From CAYLHS01 sp964496205 (GTDB lineage: Bacteria > Actinomycetota > Acidimicrobiia > Spongiisociales > UBA4744), in contig CAZBXV010000040.1 of assembly GCA_964496205.1 (NCBI GenBank), positions 1-21,148 of the forward strand: DNA of 21,148 nucleotides, read 5' to 3'. The translations under genes and the position numbers were made by a program. The notes below the pieces were generated by a model, which saw only the letters and a program-made list of their open reading frames with translations, had not been told where the DNA came from and did no database searches. Positions 13,415 to 20,371 of the stretch are shown here, in pieces (positions within the stretch are counted from its first letter, which is position 1; each line of letters begins with the position of its first letter).

Positions 13415-13768
13415 ATGATGGACGCGAAAGACCCTCTCTTCACCGACAGACGCCTCACCGAGCTGGTCCCTTCGATCCTGGCGGTCTGGGACGGCAGTCA
13501 GATGTCAATCGTCGACGTTCGCCTCGCCGTTATCAGAAGGACCGGCGCTGATTCCGCAGGCAGGGAGACGCTACGACGTTGGCTCGACCCGCAACACCCG
13601 CCCTCGGACACCGACCTCTCTCTTCTCCGGGCTCACGTCGGTTCCACTCACAGCGCTGACCCCGACGACCGTCCAACAGCGTGGACCGACCCGGAGCCCG
13701 CTCCGATCGATAGCACCGAACGTCGCAGGCGCCCGAGAACACCCGCAGACGGTCTCTACTTCGGCTGA
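13415..13768 (+). CDS. Hypothetical protein with a short helical domain
   Basis: I do not recognise this gene. The frame is open from 13019, but its first part is small RNA loci G, H and E, so the coding part should start after the RNA E terminator: ATG 13376, 13415 or 13418. I use 13415 (AGGA just upstream), giving 117 residues. The central part LVPSILAVWDGSQMSIVDVRLAVIRRTGADSAGRETLRRWLDPQ looks helical and regulator-like (RETLRRWL could be a recognition-type helix). The C-terminal third is Pro/Asp/Arg-rich and probably disordered. Third codon positions are GC-rich, supporting coding. A long inverted repeat at 13776 could end the transcript. Start and reality are uncertain. Confidence 0.45.
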   Translation: MMDAKDPLFTDRRLTELVPSILAVWDGSQMSIVDVRLAVIRRTGADSAGRETLRRWLDPQHPPSDTDLSLLRAHVGSTHSADPDDRPTAWTDPEPAPIDSTERRRRPRTPADGLYFG

Positions 13769-13775
13769 AAGCCCG

Positions 13776-13822
13776 AACCCAGGGCTGTCAGCGGTGTTTT
13801 CCTCGTTCAGGAGCCCTGGGTT
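13776..13822 (+). terminator. Long inverted repeat AACCCAGGGCT/AGCCCTGGGTT
   Basis: AACCCAGGGCT (13776-13786) pairs perfectly with AGCCCTGGGTT (13812-13822), 11 bp with a 25-nt loop containing TTTTCC. It lies 8 bp after the hypothetical gene's stop and is a likely terminator or RNA structure. Confidence 0.5.
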
Positions 13823-13913
13823 GGGGAGAATCGGGAACCTGAACGGCCTTCACGACCAATACATAGACAGGAGACGGACCGGCACTCACGCGCAGAGTCA
13901 CCCGGTTCGTTGA

Positions 13914-13947
13914 ACGCCCCTCTCGTTCCAGGGATCGAGAGGGGCGT
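13914..13947. terminator. Hairpin ACGCCCCTCTCG/CGAGAGGGGCGT
   Basis: A perfect 12-bp stem (13914-13925 with 13936-13947) and 10-nt loop sits 32 bp beyond the stop of the AraC-type gene (-). It is a probable terminator for that gene. No U tract follows on either strand. Confidence 0.5.
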
Positions 13948-13978
13948 ATCGCACTGACGATACGATCTCACAATCGTC

Positions 13979-14827
13979 TCACTCGATCTCTGCGTACAAA
14001 TCCATCCGCACGTTGCCGGGTTCGATCGGTTCAAGTGATTCCTCGAACCACCGGCAGGACGGAGCCAGGTCGATGCCGTTGCGGCGCATCATCTCCTGAA
14101 GGCGCTTCCACCCTTCCGTGATCCACGAGCCGGTCGGATCCTCCTCGAACGACCCCTCGATTCCGGTCACCACGAACGTCCCCGGTTCAATCGTCCTGTA
14201 GTGGCCATCGTCGGCGACTGCCGGATCGGCAGACGGCACGGTCAGCATCACCCGATAACCGACGTTCTGCGGATCATGCGCAAGGTTGCCGTCGAAGTCG
14301 ATGTTGTGTCCAAAGATGCGATGTGTTCCGATCATCTCAGGGTGACGCTGCATCCACGTGCTGAGCCTTTCGTGGGCCTTGAGTTCCGGGTCCGGTGCGA
14401 AACCGTCGAAACAGATCACCGTCATCTCCGGCAGCTCCTTGGTCAGTACGCCCATGTTCACCTCCCCTATGAGGTCGATCCTGCGGGTCCTCGCCACCGG
14501 CACGTCGCGGTTTCGGACGTGGCTCGGAGGGAACCCAAACTCCTTCTTGAAAGCACGGGTAAATGCCTCGTGGCTTTCATACCCGTACCGAACGGCAATC
14601 TCGAGGATCGAAGCGTCGGTGCCGGCCAGATCGCTCACCGCCTCCGACAGACGCCGTTTTCTGAGGTACTCGGCGAACCGGTAGCCGGTGAGCGCTGGGA
14701 AGTACTGCTGGTAACTCCTCGGCGACATCCTGGCCGCCTCGGCAGCATCGGCAACCGAGACCTGCTCACCGATGCGCTCCTCGACAGCGTCGACCGACAG
14801 CTGTATCTGTTCGTAGATCGTCAGCAC
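13979..14827 (-). CDS. AraC-family regulator with GyrI-like effector-binding domain
   Basis: This 282-residue regulator has an N-terminal AraC/XylS double helix-turn-helix (about residues 8-105: VADAAEAARMSPRSYQQYFPALTGYRFAEYLRKRRLSEA, then ILEIAVRYGYESHEAFTRAFKKEFGFPPSHVR). A C-terminal GyrI-like domain follows (about 125-282) with the typical central GYRVMLTVP and late PGTFVVTGIEG and WFEESLEP strands. AraC-GyrI proteins of the Rob/SoxS-like class often sense small cationic or hydrophobic compounds. GTG 14827 lies 7 nt after a TACACT -10 box (14835-14840), so the mRNA is probably leaderless. No target gene is adjacent: the neighbour on the other side is a small lipoprotein transcribed away from it. 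Confidence 0.92.
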   Translation of the reverse strand: MLTIYEQIQLSVDAVEERIGEQVSVADAAEAARMSPRSYQQYFPALTGYRFAEYLRKRRLSEAVSDLAGTDASILEIAVRYGYESHEAFTRAFKKEFGFPPSHVRNRDVPVARTRRIDLIGEVNMGVLTKELPEMTVICFDGFAPDPELKAHERLSTWMQRHPEMIGTHRIFGHNIDFDGNLAHDPQNVGYRVMLTVPSADPAVADDGHYRTIEPGTFVVTGIEGSFEEDPTGSWITEGWKRLQEMMRRNGIDLAPSCRWFEESLEPIEPGNVRMDLYAEIE

Positions 14828-14834
14828 ACCACCG

Positions 14835-14840
14835 AGTGTA
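14835..14840 (-). promoter_or_regulatory. -10 box TACACT, leaderless promoter
   Basis: TACACT on the minus strand ends 7 nt before GTG 14827. The same hexamer and spacing precede the methyltransferase at 20372. Confidence 0.55.
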
Positions 14841-14983
14841 TGGGACGCAGGTCATCCTCTTCTGACCGCGAGCGCAGACTTGAAAACCGCAGTTCTCCAC
14901 ACCTTCCTTGGCGGGCATTCGCCGGAACGGCATCTGGGAGAGGGTACGCTGGTCTACGGGGCGCAATTGGAGGAGGAGGTCAC

Positions 14984-15292
14984 ATGCGAGGGCAGACGTC
15001 CGTTCTACGGTTGGCGCTGCTGGTGGGCTTGCTACTGCTGGTCCTGGCGGCCTGCGCAGCAGGACCAAACCCGGAGGTAGGCACCGCTGCCTCAGGTGGC
15101 GACGTGGCGGGGTTCTGGCAGGGAGTGTGGCAGGGATTCATCTCCCCCATCACCTTCATCATCTCGCTGTTCACCGACAAGGTGAACTTCTACGAGGTCT
15201 ACAACAACGGCAACTGGTACGACTTCGGTTTCGTACTAGGCGCGGGAATCCTCTTCGGCGGCGGTTTCGGAGGTCTCCGCAGGAAGCGATAG
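14984..15292 (+). CDS. Small conserved lipoprotein/membrane protein
   Basis: This 102-residue protein starts with a signal peptide and lipobox (LALLVGLLLLVLAAC). The mature part carries the block GFWQGVWQGFISPITFIISLF, DKVNFYEVYNNGNWYDFGFVLGAG, and ends GLRRKR. I recall this as a widespread small uncharacterised protein: a helix that begins with Trp-x-Gly, the NFYEVYNNGNWYD segment, and a second Gly-rich helix. Its role is not known to me. ATG 14984 has a strong GGAGGAGG SD about 5 nt upstream. The open frame upstream of it overlaps the regulator gene and is not used. It is followed by an R2 repeat and a convergent radical SAM gene. Confidence 0.82.
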   Translation: MRGQTSVLRLALLVGLLLLVLAACAAGPNPEVGTAASGGDVAGFWQGVWQGFISPITFIISLFTDKVNFYEVYNNGNWYDFGFVLGAGILFGGGFGGLRRKR

Positions 15293-15300
15293 ACGACAGC

Positions 15301-15405
15301 GGTCGCCCAGGACTCCCTCCCCGGCTACGCCGGACCTCCCACAACGTCGCCCCGCTCCTGGGGAAGGGAACGGTCGTCCCGCTCCTGGAGGAGGCAACGG
15401 AACTC
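15301..15405 (+). repeat. Intergenic palindromic repeat (family R2)
   Basis: It reads GCCCAGGACTCCCTCC, CCGGCTACGCCGG, ACCTCCC, then GCTCCTGGGGAAGGGAACGG and a diverged GCTCCTGGAGGAGGCAACGG tail. It fills the whole 117-bp gap between two convergent stop codons. Confidence 0.68.
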
Positions 15406-15409
15406 GTGG

Positions 15410-16249
15410 CTACTTGCTCCAGCCTTCGGCGTGAAGCCGGTGTTTCTCGGCATCGAACTCGGCCCGACGGAGCACCTCGTCGAGATCGTCGATGGTGAGG
15501 AAGTCACCGTAGAACGTGAACCGCGAGCCCACGGGTACGGTGAGTCTCCCGTCCGGAAACACCATCACGTAGAGCTTGTCGAGCGTGTCGTGGTCGAGCC
15601 AGTTGATCTGGATGCTCGAACCCTGAACATGTTCCTCTAGGGCAGAGAACTCGTCACCGGGGACGACCATGTCCTCCCATCGCACCTCGGGGTCCATCGA
15701 ACGTGGGAACGCCTGGAACACGTTGTAGAAGACGCGGTTGGGCACCTGGACGGCGTATCTGTCAAGCAAGGCCACGATGTTGGGCACATCATCGATGTTG
15801 GAGCGGGTGACCGGTGTCGCCACCTTCACGTCGATCGACGGATGTTGGGCGAGCATGCCCAGCGCTTCTACCACCGCCCCGAAGTGCCCCGGGTTCTTGG
15901 TCCGAGACGACACCTGCTCGTTCGAGCCGTCGAGCGGCAGCGACACGAGATCAATGTCGGCTCCGCACTTCTCGAGGAAGCCGGCCGACAACTCGTCACC
16001 GGTCGTCGACAGCGCGACCTCCAGCCCACGTTGCTTTGCGGCGTGAATGAGCGTGCCGATGTCACCGCGCTGCATGGGGTCGCCTCCGGTGAACACGATC
16101 CTCCTGGCGCCACTGTCGGCGATCTTCGCGACGATCTCGAGGGCGGTGTCGGTGTCGACCTGGGCAACACCCTGTGGTCCCCAGCAGTACGGACAGGCTT
16201 GGCTGCACTCGCTCGTAACGTGAAAGTCGATAGTGGCAACGGACGACAT
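15410..16249 (-). CDS. Radical SAM enzyme, possibly viperin-like
   Basis: This 279-residue protein has the radical SAM CxxxCxxC cluster motif at Cys15, Cys19 and Cys22 (ECSQACPYC), the FTGGDP segment at 53-58 that binds the SAM amino group, and a TPVTRSN strand typical of the barrel. It has no extra cysteine-rich SPASM domain. The tail (VMVFPDGRLTVPVGSRFTFYGDFLTIDDLDEVL, then FDAEKHRLHAEGWSK) recalls the C-terminal plan of viperin-type enzymes, which make ddh-nucleotides, but also that of other short radical SAM proteins. The substrate is therefore open. ATG 16249 follows a TAGCGT box by 6 nt (leaderless). No partner gene such as a precursor peptide or nucleotide kinase is next to it. Confidence 0.85.
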   Translation of the reverse strand: MSSVATIDFHVTSECSQACPYCWGPQGVAQVDTDTALEIVAKIADSGARRIVFTGGDPMQRGDIGTLIHAAKQRGLEVALSTTGDELSAGFLEKCGADIDLVSLPLDGSNEQVSSRTKNPGHFGAVVEALGMLAQHPSIDVKVATPVTRSNIDDVPNIVALLDRYAVQVPNRVFYNVFQAFPRSMDPEVRWEDMVVPGDEFSALEEHVQGSSIQINWLDHDTLDKLYVMVFPDGRLTVPVGSRFTFYGDFLTIDDLDEVLRRAEFDAEKHRLHAEGWSK

Positions 16250-16255
16250 GCAAAC

Positions 16256-16261
16256 ACGCTA
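16256..16261 (-). promoter_or_regulatory. -10 box TAGCGT, leaderless promoter
   Basis: TAGCGT on the minus strand ends 6 nt before ATG 16249. The same hexamer and spacing precede the gene at 7885. Confidence 0.55.
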
Positions 16262-16286
16262 CCGCCGATCGGGGTCTGCCTGGTTC

Positions 16287-18278
16287 TCAGGGCAGCGCCG
16301 GTGAGGCGGTCGGCCCCTCGAGGTCCACCAGCTCCAAGGTGGAAGGACTGACAGTGGAGGTACACGGCGCGTTCAGTGATCGTGCGTATGCCTGGAACCG
16401 CTCTCCCACGGCGAGACCTGCACTCAGCGGGTCCGAGCACCAGTTCTGCCACTTGAACGTCGCGACCAGGTAGGGCATGTCGGGTGTGAGCGTCTGCCCA
16501 AGGTCGATTGTGATCGGATTGTCCGTGACAGTCGCATTGGTGGATTGCGGCCCATCGGTGAAGAGCCGCAAGACGAGCGGGCCTTCGACAGCACACGGTG
16601 CGGGGTTCAGTAGCCGGAGCTGCACGACGAGCCGGTCGTCACCCGGCGTCATCCCGATCTCTGGTTCGATGTAGCAGGTGGGATCGTCCTGCGTTCCGGG
16701 CGGATACACGTTGAGTCGGTACGGGCTCCAGATCTGTGCGGCGAGCGATCGAGCGACGTCCAGACCGCTGCACATGACGTCCACGATGGTCCCTCCGTTC
16801 GAGATCACCACGTGGGCAAACCCATCCACTCCGGCGGCGGTCTGACCGATCGGAACCTCGGTTCCATCCCGGTTCCGCGTCAGCTTCGCCGACTGGGTGA
16901 AGACGGGCACGTACGGGTTGATCCCCCGATCAGTGACTTCGACAAGGCAGCCGTCGCCCTCCGGCGAGGTCACCTCGGCGCCAATCGTTCTCCTGCCCGG
17001 CGTCTGGAGATCGGACTGCCCTACGTAGACGCGTGACGGGCGCCAATCGTCGTGAAGATCGAGATACTTCCCGCCGACAGGAACGAACCTAGGCAGAGGC
17101 ATCACGCCATCGACGAGATCCGGCAGCCGGTACCGGAACGCTCGTTTGCCAAGCAGGTAGAGGTAGCCGCCCCCTTCCACGATCTGACCATACGGGTACT
17201 GGAATGTCTCCGGCTCGAGCACCGGCAGTGGCAGCAGTTTCCACTGGCCCGATCCGTCCCACACGGCGATTCCCGAGCACGACTGGATGAATGCGAGCCC
17301 GTCACCGGCTGTTGCCTGAGGGACGCACTCCCACATTGGCAGCGGCACCGACGGGAGCTGTGTCCAGGTTTCGTCGGAGGGGTTGAACATCGCTGCTTCC
17401 AGCTGGTAGTTGGCTGCCAGCAAACCCTCGCCGGTCCACACAGAGGTGCGGGCCCTTTCAGTGATCGGCGGCGTTGGCCCGTTGTTCAGCTGGTCCGAGG
17501 TAGCTTCGGCCACTCCCTTTGATCCGAGCGCGAGCGTCTCGGTGCCTGTCCAGTGCAGGGTTGGTACCGAGGAGACATCGCTTCCTGTGAACCACGGTGA
17601 CTCCTCGACGATCATGGATTGTCCGGTTTCGTTGGTGTCGGGTCGGTAGGAGTACCCGTTTGCGGAGAGGATCTTCTCACCGGTCCATACAACCGGCGGG
17701 TCTGCTTCTCGGAAGAAATCCGCGTCGATCGTGCGCCATGTGTCGGTGTCGGGTGCGTAAGCGACCGCGATTGAACAGTCACTTCTCTGGTTCTTGGGCG
17801 ACCAGACGATCATCTCGCTTCCTGTCCACACGCCCGCCTGGGCCCCTTCGTCACACAAGGGCGCCGGCGGCAGTGCGTGTACGTCGCCGGTTTCGTGGTC
17901 GATGAGTACACCGTCCCAGACCGTGCTGAAAGCGGTGTTGACAGGGTCGAACGTGGGACCTCCATAGCCCCCGAATACGATCAACCCGCTTCCGGTGTCT
18001 CCGACGACGGAGTCGTAATAGGGCGACCGCAGCGTCCCAAGGTCTTCCCAGCCGGGTGCGAGTTCGGGTTCCATAGGCACCGATGCCACCGTCGTTGTCG
18101 TTGTTGTCGACGAGGTGGAGGATGTCGTCGGGAGAGCGGCGATCGTCGTCGTGGAGCCGTCTGGAATGCTGACCCGGGGCAGGTCGGGTGCCGCGATCCA
18201 CACCGCGATCATCCCGACGATCACGGCGAACACGGCCGTCGGTGCCACCCACGGCGGTCGTCGATCATCCTGGTCCAT
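16287..18278 (-). CDS. Membrane-anchored beta-propeller protein with DUF4232-like C-terminus
   Basis: This 663-residue protein begins with a short cytoplasmic segment, one transmembrane helix (APTAVFAVIVGMIAVWIAA), and a Thr/Ser-rich linker (TTSSTSSTTTTTT). Residues about 70-400 hold kelch-like repeats with recurring VWTGEKIL/VWTGSEMIVW motifs, predicted to form an outward-facing beta-propeller. The last 140 residues (CYIEPEIGMTPGDDRLVVQLRLLNPAPCAVEGP to the APCTSTVSPSTLELVDL end) look like the DUF4232 immunoglobulin-like domain of actinobacterial lipoproteins. ATG 18278 has GGGGAG about 6 nt upstream. The lipoprotein gene upstream ends 72 bp away on the same strand, so an operon is likely. 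Ligand and role unknown; no enzymatic motif seen. Confidence 0.78.
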   Translation of the reverse strand: MDQDDRRPPWVAPTAVFAVIVGMIAVWIAAPDLPRVSIPDGSTTTIAALPTTSSTSSTTTTTTVASVPMEPELAPGWEDLGTLRSPYYDSVVGDTGSGLIVFGGYGGPTFDPVNTAFSTVWDGVLIDHETGDVHALPPAPLCDEGAQAGVWTGSEMIVWSPKNQRSDCSIAVAYAPDTDTWRTIDADFFREADPPVVWTGEKILSANGYSYRPDTNETGQSMIVEESPWFTGSDVSSVPTLHWTGTETLALGSKGVAEATSDQLNNGPTPPITERARTSVWTGEGLLAANYQLEAAMFNPSDETWTQLPSVPLPMWECVPQATAGDGLAFIQSCSGIAVWDGSGQWKLLPLPVLEPETFQYPYGQIVEGGGYLYLLGKRAFRYRLPDLVDGVMPLPRFVPVGGKYLDLHDDWRPSRVYVGQSDLQTPGRRTIGAEVTSPEGDGCLVEVTDRGINPYVPVFTQSAKLTRNRDGTEVPIGQTAAGVDGFAHVVISNGGTIVDVMCSGLDVARSLAAQIWSPYRLNVYPPGTQDDPTCYIEPEIGMTPGDDRLVVQLRLLNPAPCAVEGPLVLRLFTDGPQSTNATVTDNPITIDLGQTLTPDMPYLVATFKWQNWCSDPLSAGLAVGERFQAYARSLNAPCTSTVSPSTLELVDLEGPTASPALP

Positions 18279-18350
18279 TGCGGCTCCCCGTTCCTGCAAC
18301 TCCCATCAACAACGTATCGCGGATGCGTTCTTGTGACGGCCGACCGGACT

Positions 18351-18809
18351 TCAACGGTTCGTTCTGAATGCTGCGTCGATCAGTGACACGTACCCCTTCG
18401 AGGCCGATCGATCATCCACCTTCATCGCCAACACATCTGTGCTCCCAACCCATGCACAGTAGGTGATCCCGAGGACCGACTGGCACGAGTCGAACACCCA
18501 ATCGTCACCGTCCTGCGGCGGTCTGCCTGCGAGCTTCTGGTAGGCGCGATCGGATGTGATCTCCTTGAGGCGCGGCAGGTCGTCGTCCAGCCACACACCG
18601 AACACGTATGCGGCGATGTCATCCGGTGGGAGCGGAGCAATCACCACCTGCGAGACGGGCGGGGCGGGTACGAGCGTCGCGGATGTCGCTGCCGTCGTTA
18701 CGGTCGTGGGCGCCGTCGATGTCGTCGTTTCCGCCGTCGATGAGCAGCCGGCGAGCACGCCTGCGATCACGACCACTCCGATGGAGGTTCTCCTCGTCAC
18801 GGAAATCAT
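18351..18809 (-). CDS. Secreted lipoprotein
   Basis: This 152-residue protein has a signal peptide and lipobox (GVVVIAGVLAGC), then a Thr-rich linker as in the downstream membrane protein. The mature domain DDIAAYVFGVWLDDDLPRLKEITSDRAYQKL with a later CQSVLGITYCAWVG pair of cysteines is not a family I recognise; it could be an NTF2-like or similar small sensor fold. ATG 18809 is 2 bp from a run of 100 N. The 55 bases before the gap recur after it, so the upstream region visible from 18966 is probably the true one. If the duplication is collapsed the gene is intact and its start unchanged. Confidence 0.75.
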   Translation of the reverse strand: MISVTRRTSIGVVVIAGVLAGCSSTAETTTSTAPTTVTTAATSATLVPAPPVSQVVIAPLPPDDIAAYVFGVWLDDDLPRLKEITSDRAYQKLAGRPPQDGDDWVFDSCQSVLGITYCAWVGSTDVLAMKVDDRSASKGYVSLIDAAFRTNR

Positions 18810-18810
18810 C
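18756..18810. repeat. 55-bp exact duplicate, left edge of assembly gap
   Basis: This stretch, beginning CACGCCTGCGATC and ending GGAAATCATC, is identical to 18911-18965 on the other side of the N run. It encodes the first codons of the lipoprotein. Most likely an assembly overlap rather than a biological repeat. Confidence 0.9.
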
Positions 18811-18910
18811 NNNNNNNNNNNNNNNNNNNNNNNNNNNNNNNNNNNNNNNNNNNNNNNNNNNNNNNNNNNNNNNNNNNNNNNNNNNNNNNNNNNNNNNNNN
18901 NNNNNNNNNN
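18811..18910. other. Assembly gap of 100 N
   Basis: Exactly 100 undetermined bases, the conventional size for a gap of unknown length. Confidence 0.99.
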
Positions 18911-18965
18911 CACGCCTGCGATCACGACCACTCCGATGGAGGTTCTCCTCGTCACGGAAATCATC
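18911..18965. repeat. 55-bp exact duplicate, right edge of assembly gap
   Basis: Identical to 18756-18810. Overlap length 55 equals a common maximum k-mer of metagenome assemblers, so the two contigs probably join here with no missing sequence. Confidence 0.9.
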
Positions 18966-18993
18966 CTCGCATGCGACATAGACAAACGCAGTG

Positions 18994-19008
18994 GTACTGT
19001 AGTACTAT
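18994..19008 (+). promoter_or_regulatory. Leaderless promoter with palindromic operator
   Basis: TACTAT (19003-19008) lies 6 nt before ATG 19015. It overlaps the palindrome TAGTACTA (19000-19007) and a GTAC-N4-GTAC repeat (18994-19005). RHH proteins bind such short symmetric or repeated sites, so autorepression by the encoded protein is likely. Confidence 0.5.
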
Positions 19009-19014
19009 CGGACT

Positions 19015-19173
19015 ATGGCTGATACAGTCCGACAGTTCAAGGTGTACCTGCCGTCGGAGTTGATTCGCGAGATGAAGCACGCCGCGATCGAGACGGAACA
19101 GTCCCTTTCGGCGTTCGTAGCCGACTCCATCCGCGAACACCTCGACGAGCTTCGAGAAAGGAACGAACAATGA
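19015..19173 (+). CDS. Small ribbon-helix-helix (CopG/Arc-type) regulator
   Basis: This 52-residue protein has the RHH layout. The short strand is RQFKVYLPSEL, helix 1 LIREMKHAAIETEQ, the turn SLSAFV, and helix 2 VADSIREHLDELRER. Such proteins dimerise and insert the paired strands in the major groove; many are antitoxins or autoregulators. The stop codon overlaps the next ATG in the sequence ATGA, so it is cotranslated with a VOC-domain gene rather than with a recognisable toxin. ATG 19015 follows a TACTAT box by 6 nt. The palindrome TAGTACTA in that promoter is a plausible operator for the protein itself. Confidence 0.78.
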   Translation: MADTVRQFKVYLPSELIREMKHAAIETEQSLSAFVADSIREHLDELRERNEQ

Positions 19174-19508
19174 CCATCGACGGTATCGAGTACCTCTACC
19201 TCGAGACGCGCAACTGGGGCAAGACGGTGAAGTTCTGGCAGAGCCTCGGGTTCACCGTGGGGCTCGACCTTGGACACTCGGGCCGGCTCGACCCGCCAGG
19301 TGGCGGACCTGGCTTGTGGGTCGAGGAATCCTCCCCCGAATCCCAGCTTGCACGCGGAGTGTTCTTGAAGGTCTCGACTCCCGACTTCGACATCGAGCCT
19401 CCGGTCGAGAAGGTCGGGGACGCTGTCGAGAGCCACTGGGGTACCACGCTCCAGGCGGTTCGGGATCCTGACGGCCGGGAGTTCTTCCTCCAGTACACCC
19501 CCGAGTGA
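19170..19508 (+). CDS. VOC-superfamily protein (glyoxalase/bleomycin resistance-like)
   Basis: This 112-residue protein shows the beta-alpha-beta-beta-beta pattern of one vicinal oxygen chelate module pair. It starts GIEYLYLETRNWGKTVKFWQSLGFTV and ends with the typical VRDPDGREFFLQYTPE, where the Glu/Phe strand closes the metal or ligand site. Members include glyoxalase I-like lyases, dioxygenases and drug-binding resistance proteins; the classical metal His and Glu are not all evident (Glu7-Tyr-Leu-Tyr replaces the usual first His strand), so a non-enzymatic binding role is possible. It overlaps the RHH gene by 4 bp (ATGA), pointing to translational coupling and control by that regulator. 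Confidence 0.85.
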   Translation: MTIDGIEYLYLETRNWGKTVKFWQSLGFTVGLDLGHSGRLDPPGGGPGLWVEESSPESQLARGVFLKVSTPDFDIEPPVEKVGDAVESHWGTTLQAVRDPDGREFFLQYTPE

Positions 19509-19542
19509 ACAGCGACGACGAGGCCCCCTGCCAGTCTGGCCC

Positions 19543-19548
19543 TAGGAT
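19543..19548 (+). promoter_or_regulatory. -10 box TAGGAT, leaderless promoter
   Basis: TAGGAT ends 6 nt before ATG 19555, with no SD between. Confidence 0.55.
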
Positions 19549-19554
19549 CGTTCC

Positions 19555-20238
19555 ATGAGTTGGGATGAAGCCTTCTCCGAACGGTATGACGAGTGGTGGC
19601 CCGGCATGACGGCGGACATCCCTTTCTACGTCCGGCTTGCTCGTGAAGCCGACGGACCGATCGTCGAGCTGGCCGTCGGGAACGGGCGCGTCGCCATCCC
19701 GGTTGCGCGCGCAACCGGTCAAACGGTGATCGGCATCGACACGTCTCCATCGATGATCGAGCAGGCCCGGACCAAAGCGAAGGAAGCGGGAGTCGACTTG
19801 GACCTCCGGTTGGACGACCTGAGAGACCTCGAGCTGGAACAGCCCGCCGGGCTCATCACCTGCCCGGCCCGAGCCCTGCTTCACCTTCCCACCTGGTCCG
19901 ACCGTCGCCGTACATTCGAACGTGTTGCCGCCTCGCTGCGGCCTGGCGGGCGGTTCGCTTGGAACGCCTTCGCGTTCAACCACCGAGTTGCCATCGAACA
20001 GGAGCAGGTGCACCACGATCGCCCAGTCCCGCACGCGGTCCGATACTCCGTCGGCGACAACCGAGTTGACCTCGTCCTCGACGGGGGTGAAACGAGTTCG
20101 CTGTGGTGGGCGACGAAGAACGAGTGGCTGGGACTCATCGACGTGTCCGGGTTGACCCTCGAAGCGCTGCACGGAGGCTTCGCCGGCGAACCCTTCACCG
20201 AGGACAGCACCGAGTACGTGTTCGTGGTTCGCCGCTGA
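19555..20238 (+). CDS. Class I SAM-dependent methyltransferase
   Basis: This 227-residue protein has a Rossmann-fold SAM site: motif I IVELAVGNGRVAIPVA (about residues 36-51), the acidic end of strand 2 in VIGIDTSPSMIEQAR, and motif III-IV around LDDLRDLELEQPAGLIT and LLHLPTWSDRRRTFERVAASLRPGGRFAWNAF. The substrate is unknown; the sequence resembles general small-molecule methyltransferases of the UbiE/COQ5-like class. ATG 19555 lies 6 nt after TAGGAT. It is separated from the VOC gene by 46 bp and has its own promoter, so it is not strictly part of that operon. An R2 repeat follows its stop. Confidence 0.87.
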   Translation: MSWDEAFSERYDEWWPGMTADIPFYVRLAREADGPIVELAVGNGRVAIPVARATGQTVIGIDTSPSMIEQARTKAKEAGVDLDLRLDDLRDLELEQPAGLITCPARALLHLPTWSDRRRTFERVAASLRPGGRFAWNAFAFNHRVAIEQEQVHHDRPVPHAVRYSVGDNRVDLVLDGGETSSLWWATKNEWLGLIDVSGLTLEALHGGFAGEPFTEDSTEYVFVVRR

Positions 20239-20240
20239 GG

Positions 20241-20347
20241 GTTGGTGGGCACCGCCCCGGCTTAGCCGGACCTCCCAACGCTCAGCCCTGCGGCTTCGCT
20301 GGGGGAGGGAACGGCTCGGCCCTCGTGGCCTCGCTGAGGGAGGAAAC
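20241..20347 (+). repeat. Intergenic palindromic repeat (family R2)
   Basis: It contains CCCCGGCTTAGCCGG, ACCTCCC, the nested AGCCCTGCGGCT hairpin, GCTTCGCTGGGGGAGGGAAC (with GGGGGAGGGAAC at 20301-20312), and a second GCTGAGGGAGGAAAC echo. This copy lies between two co-directional genes, ending 11 bp before the TACACT promoter of the next one. Confidence 0.72.
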
Positions 20348-20358
20348 GAGAAGGGCGA

Positions 20359-20364
20359 TACACT
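20359..20364 (+). promoter_or_regulatory. -10 box TACACT, leaderless promoter
   Basis: TACACT ends 7 nt before ATG 20372. There is no SD in the 7-nt leader CCCGCGC. Confidence 0.55.
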
Positions 20365-20371
20365 CCCGCGC

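Noticed and set aside
13837..13898. Pho-like boxes (CTTCAC 13848) with CATAGA or CAGAGT nearby, suggesting another RNA
   Set aside because: Spacing does not fit: CATAGA is 14 bp after the box start and CAGAGT has no box 16 bp before it. No 11-bp series exists.
14201..14983. Long plus frame upstream of the small lipoprotein
   Set aside because: It is antisense to the AraC-type gene. The true start at 14984 has a strong SD and signal peptide.
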